Shown here: positions 48,720 through 58,423 of the stretch, in pieces
How the letters are laid out: each line of letters starts with the position of its first letter
Numbering within the stretch: position 1 is the first letter of the stretch
NCBI GenBank assembly: GCA_022828595.1
Contig: JAKGHH010000001.1
Span: 69,436,401-69,500,400, forward strand
Direction of reading: 5' to 3'
DNA from: Nelumbo lutea
Lineage: Eukaryota > Streptophyta > Magnoliopsida > Proteales > Nelumbonaceae
Length of the DNA: 64,000 nucleotides
Notes under the pieces: model-generated
Told to the model about the DNA's origin: nothing
What the model saw: the letters and a program-made list of their open reading frames with translations, nothing else
The model's database searches: none
Position numbers and translations under genes: made by a program

Positions 48720-49378
48720 TGATGTGGGCTAGCCAGGCCTAGCCCATTACGGACTGGGAGGCCCAGCCCACTAATGCCTGACAGCGCTAGCCACAACAGG
48801 GGGAAAGCCCTGCTACCTTCGTACGGAGCCAACTGCAGGGCTGTCAGACGTACCCACCAGGGCCTGCCGCCTGACCTCATACGACCCTCATTTGGTGCGT
48901 TCATCTTCACCTACCTCCAGCCCGCTCAAGTATAAATAAGAGGTGATTCTCCCTTAACGGGGGATCCAGAACTTGGGATTTTGACATAACTCTCTCATTT
49001 ACCTTCTGTACCTACCTTTCTTCCTTAGCATTTACTCTTGGGGAATTGGTGTATTCGAGGACTGTCATCAAGATCTCGTCTGCACCTCCTCCTACTTTAC
49101 ACATCGTACTAACTTGAACGTTGGAGCCTCCTTCTCGGGTTTACACCCGAGGCTTTTGACACATCTTGTTTTGCAGTACCTCAGATCTCCAAGAATCTCG
49201 CCACCGAGGTGACGACTCACTGTCCTCGACTTCTACGGTCCTCGGAAGGAATACCTCACCTCGGCCTACAATATTTGGCCTTGGCTTACCTCTCCCGAGG
49301 CCTCGAAGTCTTCAGCCTACCTTCGAAACTTGGAGAGTGAATTTACCTTGTTGCCCTTGGCTAATCCATGGGGCAACA
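48720..49378 (+). repeat. 5' LTR of the chimeric gypsy element
   Basis: Starts TGATGTGGGC and ends GGGGCAACA. A TATA-like box TATAAATA lies at 48931. The LTR aligns with 55888-56537. Confidence 0.9.
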
Positions 49379-49462
49379 AATGGCATCGTTTGTGGGAAGT
49401 GTTGCTAAGACGACCCCCTTTTCAGGATAAAAAAAATACTCTTACTCCAAGCCTTCCTAACC

Positions 49463-50439
49463 TTGAAAGCCATGGTGCAGAGAACCAGGAATAATCAAAA
49501 CTTGGTCACCTATGAACAGTTTCAAGTTGTCCTCGATCATTTGGACCGCCTTACTCTTAACATATGGAAGAAGTCTGCCCCCGAGCAGGAGGTCCCTCTC
49601 GAGGCAACCGCCCCGCTAGAATGTCAGAGGATCAGGGCTGACACGAGCATGTCGAGTCACCAGCCCTCGGCCAGGGCAACAACTTGCTGGCTGAGCCATC
49701 GGAGCCGGGCAACAACCGTTCCCCTAGTTCACCATGAGGGAATAGCCGAAGGGAAAATGTGCCCGCTCAATCCGAAGACAGTCACCAGCATTTGGAGCAA
49801 CACCACTGCCATTGGAGGGAGGTCCCCAGGGACGATGACGGGCATCTCAGCCACACTGGAGTTCGCTCCTGAGGTGAGAGCCAATGCCACACCACTCCCC
49901 CTCCCGTCTTGGATCTTTGGGATGTTCTGAGTGATCACCGTGCCCGTAGATGAGCATGCGACCCGGTCTCAGAGTACTCGGGAGTCCAAGCTGACACCCA
50001 CCAAATCCGTGAAGACAGAAGCAGGGCCCATGCCTTTGCTGACCTAGGGCTATCTGAGTTGTGAGCCGAGATCAGGGCTGTCAAGGACGAGTTCCGCCAG
50101 GTTAAGGAGAAAGCCAATGCCTCAACTAGTCACGGAAACTCCGCTGGCCGCATGGACGCATTCACATCGAAAATCATTTCGGAGCCTCTCCCCCTACACT
50201 TCAAGGCTCCTACTTTGGAGATGTATGACGACTCCTCAGACCCGGACAACCACCTGGAGAGTTTTCGAGCACTCATGATATTGTACGAGTATTCGGACAC
50301 CTTGACGTGTCGTACTTTCCAGGCCACCTTCGAGGGGGCTGCATGCCGGTGGTTCTGCAGCCTCCCCCAAGGTCAATTAGCTCTTGGGAGCAATTTGCCA
50401 ATATGTTTCTTACCCGCTTCATTAGCAGCAGGCGATGCC
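49463..50439 (+). pseudogene. Gag of the chimeric gypsy element (broken, truncated)
   Basis: 49463-49930 gives an N-terminal hydrophilic segment (RTRNNQNLVTYEQFQVVLDH). 50152-50370 carries the capsid block (ISEPLPLHFKAPTLEMYDD, SDPDNHLESFRAL, FQATFEGAACRWF). A frameshift near 50370 moves the continuation to another frame (PPRSISSWEQFANMFLTRFI). Gag is then cut at 50439 by the Athila-type LTR, so its C-terminus and zinc finger are absent. Confidence 0.8.
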
Positions 50440-52200
50440 TGATAAGAATAAAAATTATCATATTTTTATCCCTAAATATTCAGTCTTTTATACTTAGTTA
50501 GTACTTAATTGGACTCATTATGCTTGTATTTTGATTTAGGGCATGAAAGAAAGCGTTAGGAGAAAAACAAGGCTAATCGGGTAATTTTGCACAGTTTCAG
50601 TACCACGTAGTAATCTGGGCATAACTTTCCTATCCGGACTCGGATTGAGATGATTAAAGATGCATTGGAAAGATAAGGAAAAAACTCTACAACTTTCATG
50701 TTTTTAGTTTTGAAAAATTCAAACTGCAACGAAGTAAAAATTGGGCCCGAAGTCTGCATAAGTTCGTAGAGAAGCCCAGTTCACAGAGAAACCTTGTAGC
50801 AGCCCAATTCGTTGAAGAAGCCCAATACGAATATAAGAATAAGCAAACTGCAAAGAGTCCTATCAGATGTAACTTTCTGATGTAATTCTAGAAAGATAAT
50901 AAAGGAGATTCATATTACTAGATAAGAGATAGGATAGGATTAGATCTAAAATAATCATTAGGAATTAGGACTTTCTATTTTTGAGAAAGAACTCCAAAAA
51001 AGAGTTGGAAACAACCCCTCCTCCTAAAGCTATATAAAGAGGGGGGGGGGGGGGGACTAGCACCAGGCATCAATCAATCTGGGGAGCAATCAAAAGTCCT
51101 CCAAGAGAGCTTCAGCTTTCAAGGAAGCAGTCAACAACCTAGGAGGAGAATAGGGTGGCGGAAAGGAGAAGACAAGCTCATCGATCTCAACTTCAAGAGC
51201 AACATCATGAGTTCTTTCTTATACCTTGTTTGTTTAATTTTCTTTATCATGAACTAGTTTATTTATAGCTGGGGCTATGTAAATCCTAACCACGACCAAT
51301 TGTCTATGGGTTATTATGCGTAATGCAATTAGGAGCTTGGCCATCTCTTAGTTGATTTGGTTTATGTGAATGAACCAGAAGAAGAATTCATATAATAGAC
51401 TAAATAACTCATAGTGTGAATTGAATGGTATATAGGAATATATATACATGATTCATCTGATGATATAGGTTTTTCATAGAACTTAATGCACTTTCAATCT
51501 CGAGAACTCTAATTGAGGAATCAAAGGGTTACTTGATAGAAGTAGGTTTGATATATCCTGGAAGGGAATATTAAATAAATTAGGAAAAACTTCAGCTTAT
51601 GAAAATAATAAGTTATCTTGGTTAATTTAATAAATTGATATTCATTGGAAAGGTTAGGTGGACCAATAGTCCTGGCACTTTCAGTTAAATCGTTGCAAGT
51701 TCAGTCATTGATTGCCTTTGTTTTTATCTCTTTTCTTTTTTTATCTTTAATTTTCAGTAGCTCCTATTGTTAGATCCAAAATTCGGTTGTCCAAATAATT
51801 GAGGGAAGCTATAGTTCTAATACTTATTTTGTTAAATCCTCGTGGGAACGATATCTTTATACTACTTGATAACTAGTGCACTTGCTAGGGTTATATAATT
51901 ATAACTATCAAGTTTTTGGCATCGTTGCCGGTGATTTAATCCTAAAATAATATTAGAACTTATTAACCTTGGTTAATTTTGATTTTACTCTTTATTTAAT
52001 GTAATCAAATTCTTGTTGTGTTCAGATTAGTTAGTGTATGACACGCACTAGAGGCAAAGAATTAGCAAAATTCGATCCTAAAATAGAGAGGACTCTTCGC
52101 ATATTGCAAAGAGCCAACAAAAGTAAAGAGAGAGAGAGGGTTGAAGTAGGTGAACCAATAGAAGAAGTTGAGGAAGAGATGGCAGACGAAGCAAATCGAG
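50440..52200 (+). mobile_element. Athila-type LTR, primer-binding site and gag start, inserted in the gypsy element
   Basis: The LTR runs 50440 (TGATAAG) to 51910 (ACTATCA), 1471 bp. It has a TATA box at 51031 and a 15-G run at 51041. The primer-binding region TGGCATCGTTGCCGGTGA (51917-51934) is the Athila hallmark. The LTR end carries the CCTCGTGGGAACGATATC and AGTGCACTTGCTAGGG words typical of this lineage. A gag start at 52038 (RTRGKELAKFDPK) continues to about 52200. The remaining Athila interior and its second LTR are absent. Confidence 0.85.
51031..51055 (+). promoter_or_regulatory. TATA box and poly-G run in the Athila-type LTR
   Basis: TATATAAAG at 51031-51039 is followed immediately by G x 15 (51041-51055). 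The transcription start of an LTR promoter would fall about 30 bases after the TATA box. Confidence 0.5.
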
Positions 52201-52680
52201 GTATTGAGGCCAACCCTGAGAAAATACAAGCCATATTGGACATGGCACCTCCTCGATCGGTGAAGGAAACCCAGAAGCTCACTGGTCGTGTGGCGGCGCT
52301 CAACCGCTTCATGTCAAAGTCTGCTAACCAATGTCTTCCCTTCTTCTGATCCATCAAGAAATTGAAGGATTTCCAGTGGACGGAGGAATCTCAGCATGCT
52401 TTCGATGAAGTCAAGGAATACCTCGCCTCACCTCCCCTCTTGTTCTGCCCGGTACTAGGAGAAGCTTTATACCTTTACATATCAGCCAGGGACGAAGTAG
52501 TCAACTTAGGCCTGATCAGAGAAGACAGAGCACAAAAACCGATATACTATGTCAGCAGAGTGTTGTGCGATGTTGAAACCAGATATTCCAAAGTGGAGAA
52601 GCTAGCCTTTGCCCTCATGGTTTCAGCCTGAAATCTTATGCCTTACTTCCAAGATTACACCATTATGGTGTTAACAAACC
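52038..52680 (+). pseudogene. Athila gag start fused in frame to gypsy RT/RNase H fragment
   Basis: One open frame runs from the Athila Gag Met (52038) across the junction at about 52200 into RGIEANPEKIQAILDM, the thumb/connection of a gypsy RT, and on to GRVAALNRFMSKS. It stops at 52349. The RNase H continues at 52362-52631 (DFQWTEESQHAFDEVKEYL, KPIYYVSRVL, ETRYSKVEKLAFAL) and ends near 52680. The RT palm with its YVDD box is missing, as is integrase. The join is recombinational and not splicing. Confidence 0.8.
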
Positions 52681-52689
52681 CGCTTCGGT

Positions 52690-54721
52690 GATGATGCTCT
52701 CTAGTTGGACCCGCTCCATCTGTTCCTTGGAGAGTCCTTACCGTGCCTCCTTCAGCTGAATCTCGAGGTGCTCCCGAACTAATTGCTCGTCCAAGAACGC
52801 CTTTCAGAACTTCTGGTGCTTGTCCTCAGCGGTGGCAGCTGCCTTTTGGAACTTCTCCCATTCCTTATGGAGCTTCTCCTCGATGGGCTTCTTCTCCTTC
52901 TCCGCCTTGTCAATGCGAGACATGGCCTGCCTTGTTCGGTCCCCCAAACTGACAAAATGTAGATATGCCTGCAACAAAGCCAATTAGCAAACGAAAGGGT
53001 AGGGAGAGAAAGAAACACAAAACTGAAAAGCATCTTACCTCAGCTAAGTGGTACAGGCCCTCGTCGTAGATGGCCTTTAGGTTGCTCTGCAATAGGTGGT
53101 AGTGATCCCTCGGCTAGAAGGCCCTGCTCACCAGTTCCTAGTTGACCCCCTGATCCTGAATGAAGTCCCCTTCTCGGAGTTGTCATTGTGGGCGGAAGAT
53201 CTTTCCGCCCCCCTCGGCTCTCTCGAGGAGCCCCTATACTGATGAAGGGGCTGATGAAGGCCCAGATGGGTGCTCCCCGGACGTGGACCTCTGCACCACC
53301 TCCTCGGTCGGTCGCTCTATATTGGCCACCTTCTGCGGCAGCTCTCCCCTCGGTGTATCTATTGCGGGCCTCTTCCTACTCACCTCGGACCCGTCTGTGG
53401 GATTTTTTGGCACCTCGGTTCAGGTGGTTGGCTTCTTTGGTGCTTCCGCTAGCTTTTTGGCCCCCTCCGAGGGCCTCTTCACCCCACTAGTGACTTCCTG
53501 GGGTGCCACAATTGGCTGCTTCCCCTTAGCGAGGACTTGCGAATTTTCCCCCTTCACCGAGGTAGGGGCAACTTCATCTTCAGGCCTCTTCGGTGTTTGT
53601 CCTCCGGCTTTCTTCGTGGCCTGCTATGCCCGGGCCTTCTCCAGCAAATGTTGTTTGGTGTCCATGGGAACTTCTATAAAACAACAAAAGAAAATAGTTA
53701 GTACACTAAAGCGAAAAACGTGGAAGACGTGCTAAGTAACCACAAAACCTCTCTTACCGAGGGGGGTTGGGCTAATCCCAGCGAAGACTAGGGGGACCTC
53801 CTCCTCCACCAATGGCTTCGCCTGGAATGTCCCCATCACTAGTGCGTGAGCTACAACTACAGCCTCTTCGTCTTGAAGCAGTGGGGGACATCTCTCGACG
53901 ATGACACAGGCCTTCCCCCAGTCAAACCTAAATCGTCAGCCCTTGGCGTAGGAGACGTAGAAGCATTTGTCCTTCCACCCATGGACGGACGAGGGGTTAT
54001 GCACAGTCTTCCCCCTCTGAGGGTGGAAGTAATACATATTGACCTCAGAAGCGTGCTTCCTCGACGTGAACATGGCATGGAACATCCTCAACATCATCTC
54101 CACACCCCTAAGTCGAGCCCACACTATCATCGTTACGATGGTCCTAACGACGTTGGGTACGAGTTGACTAATAGTGATATCATACCACTCCAGCAATTCG
54201 AAGATTAAAGAAGGGAGGGGAAACCTAAGACTAGATTTGAAAAAATGCTGGTAGACATAGATTTTCCCCTCCTCGGGGGTCCACGACCAATCACCCACAT
54301 TGGGGACCCTCAGATCATAAGACTGGGGTATGTAGAACTTCCTCATTATGGATTTGACTTGGCCCACGTCCAAGGATCTGTCAAACTCCGAACACAGAAC
54401 ACCAGTGTCAACCACCCTTCGGGCAGCACTCCCTCCCACTAGTCTGGCGACGACTTCCACAACATCCTCCTCGTAGAGAGGAGACCCTTCGGGCTCCCTC
54501 AGCGACGCTGACGCGATGCTTTCATGGGGAGAGTTATTCCCCCGATGGCTGCCCTCGGCACCCCCTGAAGGTAACCTTTCCCTTAATAAGGCCACCTCTC
54601 GCCGAAAGAGGGCTACGGCTAAGGAACCCAGAGAAGACAGAGGGGGAGGGGTTGCAGGGGAGCTCCCTCTCGAGGTGTTCGGGAGTTCATGGCATTTAGA
54701 GCCAGAGTCTGAAAATGACAT
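52690..54721 (-). pseudogene. Antisense multi-exon ORF (putative gypsy type transposon family)
   Basis: Runs opposite to gag-pol. Exon 1 (54721-53758) has the conserved block SIMRKFYIPQSYDLRVPN and LRFPLPSLIFELLEWYDI (about residues 115-180), matching Pfam PF04195. It is broken by a TGA near 53935 where Trp is usual, with recognisable sequence beyond it. Intron 53757-53674 (84 bp) and intron 53038-52969 (70 bp) have GT-AG borders. Exon 2 (53673-53039) has a Lys/Pro-rich linker with several stops and ends in HLLQSNLKAIYDEGLYHLAE. Exon 3 (52968 to about 52690) encodes a coiled coil (SRIDKAEKEKKPIEEKLHKE). Its protein function is unknown. Introns are predicted from borders only. Confidence 0.75.
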
Positions 54722-55007
54722 AATTGATTACCTAAGGAAGTGAAGACAAAATGCCCTGGAGAATGGAGGAGCTGGGAAAGTCTTGAAGGATTGAGAGCTG
54801 GGGAGTTGAGCTCACTCGATAGCAAGGGCGTCTAAGTTCAAATGAAGGGGAAAGTCACCACTAGGGCCCCTTTTTAAAGGAGAATGGATGGCCTGGATCT
54901 CATTGAATCCAACAATTGAGACACATCAGTTTCTACCATCCAACTACAATGCGCCACCCGACGCTCGTCCTTGGAAGGCGAAACAATGCCCAAGCAACAG
55001 CTCAGAT

Positions 55008-55485
55008 TAAACATGTTCATGGGCCATCCGTTTCTAAGGCCTGAGCACGAGCCGGCCCCAACCATCGGGCCTACAACTTGGGCCCAAGCCCAGCTCTCAT
55101 AAAAAGCCCGAAGCCTGGGCCCGAGCCCGAAATTTAGCCCATACTATTAGCGACTAAATATAGAGAGAGATTATAAAGAAAAGAATAAAAAATGTATATA
55201 TTAAATTATAAAAATATATTTTAATAAATATTATATTATTTATATATTTTATATAATATATAAAATACATATTATATATCTTATAAAATATATAATGCTG
55301 AGTCGGGCCGGGACAGGCTTGGGCTGGGCTTTTTTGACAAATCCCGAGCCCGTCCCAAAACATAGTCAGGCTTACTGTGTTAGGCCAAGGTCAGGCCTGC
55401 AGGCCTAATTACATGACCAAGCCTGACCAGGGTGTGGGCCGGGTCGGGCCGGGCCATCGGGCTACCCGGCCCACGAACAGGTCTA
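55008..55485. mobile_element. hAT-type MITE inside the gypsy element, 478 bp
   Basis: Ends TAAACATGTTCATGGGCC and GGCCCACGAACAGGTCTA are inverted repeats with a few mismatches. Flanks GCTCAGAT (55000-55007) and GTTCAGAT (55486-55493) match at seven of eight bases. GC-rich arms surround an AT-rich core, as in the element at 17414. Confidence 0.8.
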
Positions 55486-55493
55486 GTTCAGAT

Positions 55494-55887
55494 CACCATG
55501 GATCCAACGGTCATGGGAACCCTCCGCTTCTGCAAACTAGTTCTATCGCACCTTCTAGCACATGCTCTCGGAAGACAAAACGATGTCGGGTGGATCGCGA
55601 GGCTTGCCCATTGAAGCCCGCCGAGCGAACCGTAGGGCCCACCCATTGCAAACCACCGGGTGAACCACTCAACCCAGCAATCATGCGCCTACCGGAGTAA
55701 CCGTCTTCTACATGGTAGGCCCCTTACATGACCTAATTGTGCGTGATACAGAACACCTCCACTAAACCGAGTTATCCGCACCACATGTGCCTCTGAACTG
55801 ACGAGGGACGACGCACACAATGAAAACGATGCCACTACAGGACACCCCTTGCTTGACGAATCCAAAGGCATAGTGACCACTATTCCC
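55494..55887. other. Interior of the gypsy element before the 3' LTR
   Basis: No coding remnant is recognised, and no clear polypurine tract precedes the LTR; this end has decayed. Confidence 0.4.
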
Positions 55888-56537
55888 GATGACTGAAGCC
55901 GAAGCCTTACGGGTTGGGAGGCCCAACCCACTAACGCCTGACAATGTTAGCCACAGTAGGGGGAAGCCCTGCTGACTTTGTACGGAGCCAACCGTAGGGT
56001 GATCAGACGAACCCACCAGGGCCTGCCGCCTGACCTCGTACGACCCTCATTTGGTGCGTTCATCTTCTCCTACCTCTAGCTCGCTCAAATATAAATAAGA
56101 GGTAACTCTCCCTTAGTGAGGGATCCAAAACATGGGATTCTGACACAGCTCCCTCATTTACTTTCCGCACCTACCTTGCTTCCTTAGCATTTACTCTTTG
56201 GAAATTAGTGTATTCGAGGATTGTCACCAAGACCTCGTCTGCACCTCCTCCTACTTTACACCTCGTACTAACTTGAGCGTTAGAGCCTTCGCCTCGGGTC
56301 TCCACTCGAATCCTCTAACACTTCTTGTTTTGTAGTACCTCAGATCTCCAGGAACATCGCTACCGAGGTGACGACTCACTGTCCTCGGCTTCTACGGTCC
56401 TTGGAAGGAATACCTCGCATCGGCCTATAGTCTTCGGCCTCAGCTTTCCTCTCCTAAGACCTCGAAGTCTTCGGCCTACCTTCTGAATTTGGAGAGTGAC
56501 TTTACCTTGTTGCCCCTGACTAATCCATATGGCAACA
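55888..56537 (+). repeat. 3' LTR of the chimeric gypsy element
   Basis: Starts GATGACTG (start approximate) and ends TGGCAACA, directly before the ATTTG duplication. TATAAATA at 56090 corresponds to the TATA box in the 5' LTR. Confidence 0.88.
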
Positions 56538-57835
56538 ATTTGAATAACTAAATATTTTAAATAACAAAGTATTAAAATTATTTAAATAAGTATATAACAA
56601 AATATTTAATATTACATAATTACTTTAAAAATCCAAATAACAAAAAAATTAAATATTTTACATATTACTTAAATATTTAAATAATGAAATATTTAACATA
56701 ACTAAATTTTAAATAGTAAAAATAACAAAATTATGTAATAAATTTAAAAAAAATTCCTAAAAGCGAAAAAACAATTATAATAGATTTCATTATATTCAAA
56801 TTTATAATAATTTAAGAGTTTACAACATTAATAAGGATGTTATGTAATAATAATATAAATTTCAATTTTATAAATTATTAAATTCAATAAATAATTAAAT
56901 AATGATATTATTTATATAATTAAATAATATTGTAAACAACTAGTTTCACTTATATCAATTAATAATTCTATAATTGTTAATAGTAATTTTAAATTCTTAA
57001 CCTATATTTATTTTATATTTATATATACTAAAATTAATATTTATTATATTTTTAGTAATTATTTGTTGTATTTTTGTGATAAATATATTTTCAATAGTTA
57101 TGTAGAAATCAATTTTTGTTTTGCTTTTTAACAGAAAAAATTTCAATAATTATTGTAGATTAAACTACTCTTATTTAGCATTTTTAATTTAATTTATTGT
57201 ACTTATTGTATTTTTGTTATAATTTATTGATTAATATTTATTAGAGATTAAGCTATTATTTGAGATTACACTATTTGTTGAATAATTTAATATATTTTTA
57301 GTATTTATTGTATTTTTAACATATTTTTAGTATTTATTATTAACCGAAAGCTAAACAATATTGTAATTAATGTATTTTTATTAGTTATTAATTTTATTTT
57401 CAATAATTGTGTATTTTCGTTATAAATTTTCAATAATTATTGGAGATTAAACTTATGTTATTTATAAAAAATTAGACTATTAATTTTGCTGAGAATTAAG
57501 AGTATTCATGGGTCGGTACGGCTCGGTTGTAGACTTTTTTGGCCAACCAAATCAACCTAGTCAAGTTGGGGAGTTGGTCACCTGAAACCAATTGACCATT
57601 AGTGTAAACTAACCAACTCGGGTTATATGGATTTGGGTTGATTTTTGGTTTAGTTAATCGGTTCAAAAAATTTAAACTTAAAATTAAATTTAAATTAAAA
57701 AATATAATGGTATTATTAAAAAATAAATTAAAAATTAAATTTATAATATAAATTAATTTAGCTAGACTAAGAAATATGGAAAATTTTGAATTTTTCGTAT
57801 TAAAAAATTATATTTAAAATATAAAATATGTAATG

Positions 57836-58021
57836 ATATCCATAGTCGAATCCAAGGTTCAAAGTATCGACACGTATCCGTTGATATGTATCGTTTTGGG
57901 ACCCCTCCAATACACCCCTATAGTGGGTGATATCCATAGTCGAATCTAAGGTTCAAAGTATCGACATGTATCGGTCGATACGTATCATTTTGGGACCCCT
58001 CCAATACACCCCTATAGTGGG
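57836..58021. repeat. 93-bp tandem duplication across a MITE border
   Basis: GATATCCATAGTCGAATC begins at 57836 and again at 57929. Each copy runs through GGGACCCCTCCAATACACCC to TAGTGGGTG. The repeated unit includes 18 bases of host sequence plus the left 75 bases of the MITE. Confidence 0.9.
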
Positions 58022-58184
58022 TGTATCGGGGGTTTATCTGGTTTAGGGTGTGGAGGATGCCTAAACCGACTCCGCTGAACCAATTGCGAAAAAATAAAAA
58101 ATAAAAAAAGAGCACCAAAAGCTATAATGATTCGCCCTATACGCCCATATTGGCGTATCGAGCATTTCGATATTTTGAACATTG
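57854..58184. mobile_element. hAT-type MITE in Helitron C, 331 bp
   Basis: The left end CAAGGTTCAAAGTATCGA and right end TCGATATTTTGAACATTG are inverted repeats (CAATGTTCAAAATATCGA on the other strand). Flanks GTCGAATC (57846-57853) and GTCGAATA (58185-58192) match at seven of eight. Helitron A lacks this insert at the same place. A diverged relative may lie at 60176-60360. Confidence 0.82.
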
Positions 58185-58423
58185 GTCGAATACGTTCGGT
58201 TTTGTTCGGTTTACAAATGGGCTAACCGAAACTGACTGGGTTTGAAAATTGCTTAACCAAAACTGATTGGAAATACTAAAAAACCGACAAGCTCGGGTCA
58301 AGTGAGGTTAAGTTGGTCAGTTTCATTTGTTTGGCGAACAATCCTAGCTGAAATTAATTTTATGTGCTTTATTATTTAGCTTTCGTTTAGGAAAGTCCGT
58401 GCATTGCATGGGTTCCTGCTAGT

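Larger units (their letters stand above)
48720..56537 (+). mobile_element. Chimeric Tat-like gypsy element with exact target duplication
   Basis: LTRs at 48720-49378 and about 55888-56537 flank the interior. The 5-bp ATTTG at 48715-48719 is repeated exactly at 56538-56542. A primer-binding region TGGCATCGTTTGTGGGAA follows the left LTR at 49381-49398. Inside are a plus-strand gag, an Athila-type LTR with the start of its gag, an RT/RNase H piece and a minus-strand antisense ORF. Integrase and most of RT are missing, so it is non-autonomous. The LTRs differ at roughly one base in eight to ten by eye. Confidence 0.9.
56543..58422 (+). mobile_element. Right part of Helitron copy C
   Basis: Continues the alignment with Helitron A (AATAACTAAATATTTTAAAT onward). 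It ends in the hairpin block CCGTGCATTGCATGGG (58398-58413) and CTAG at 58419-58422, followed by T. A MITE lies inside it at 57854-58184. The interior is non-coding. Confidence 0.75.

Noticed and set aside
55377..55700. Plus-strand ORF of 107 codons near the MITE in the gypsy element
   Set aside because: It reads across the MITE border at 55485 and has no family features.
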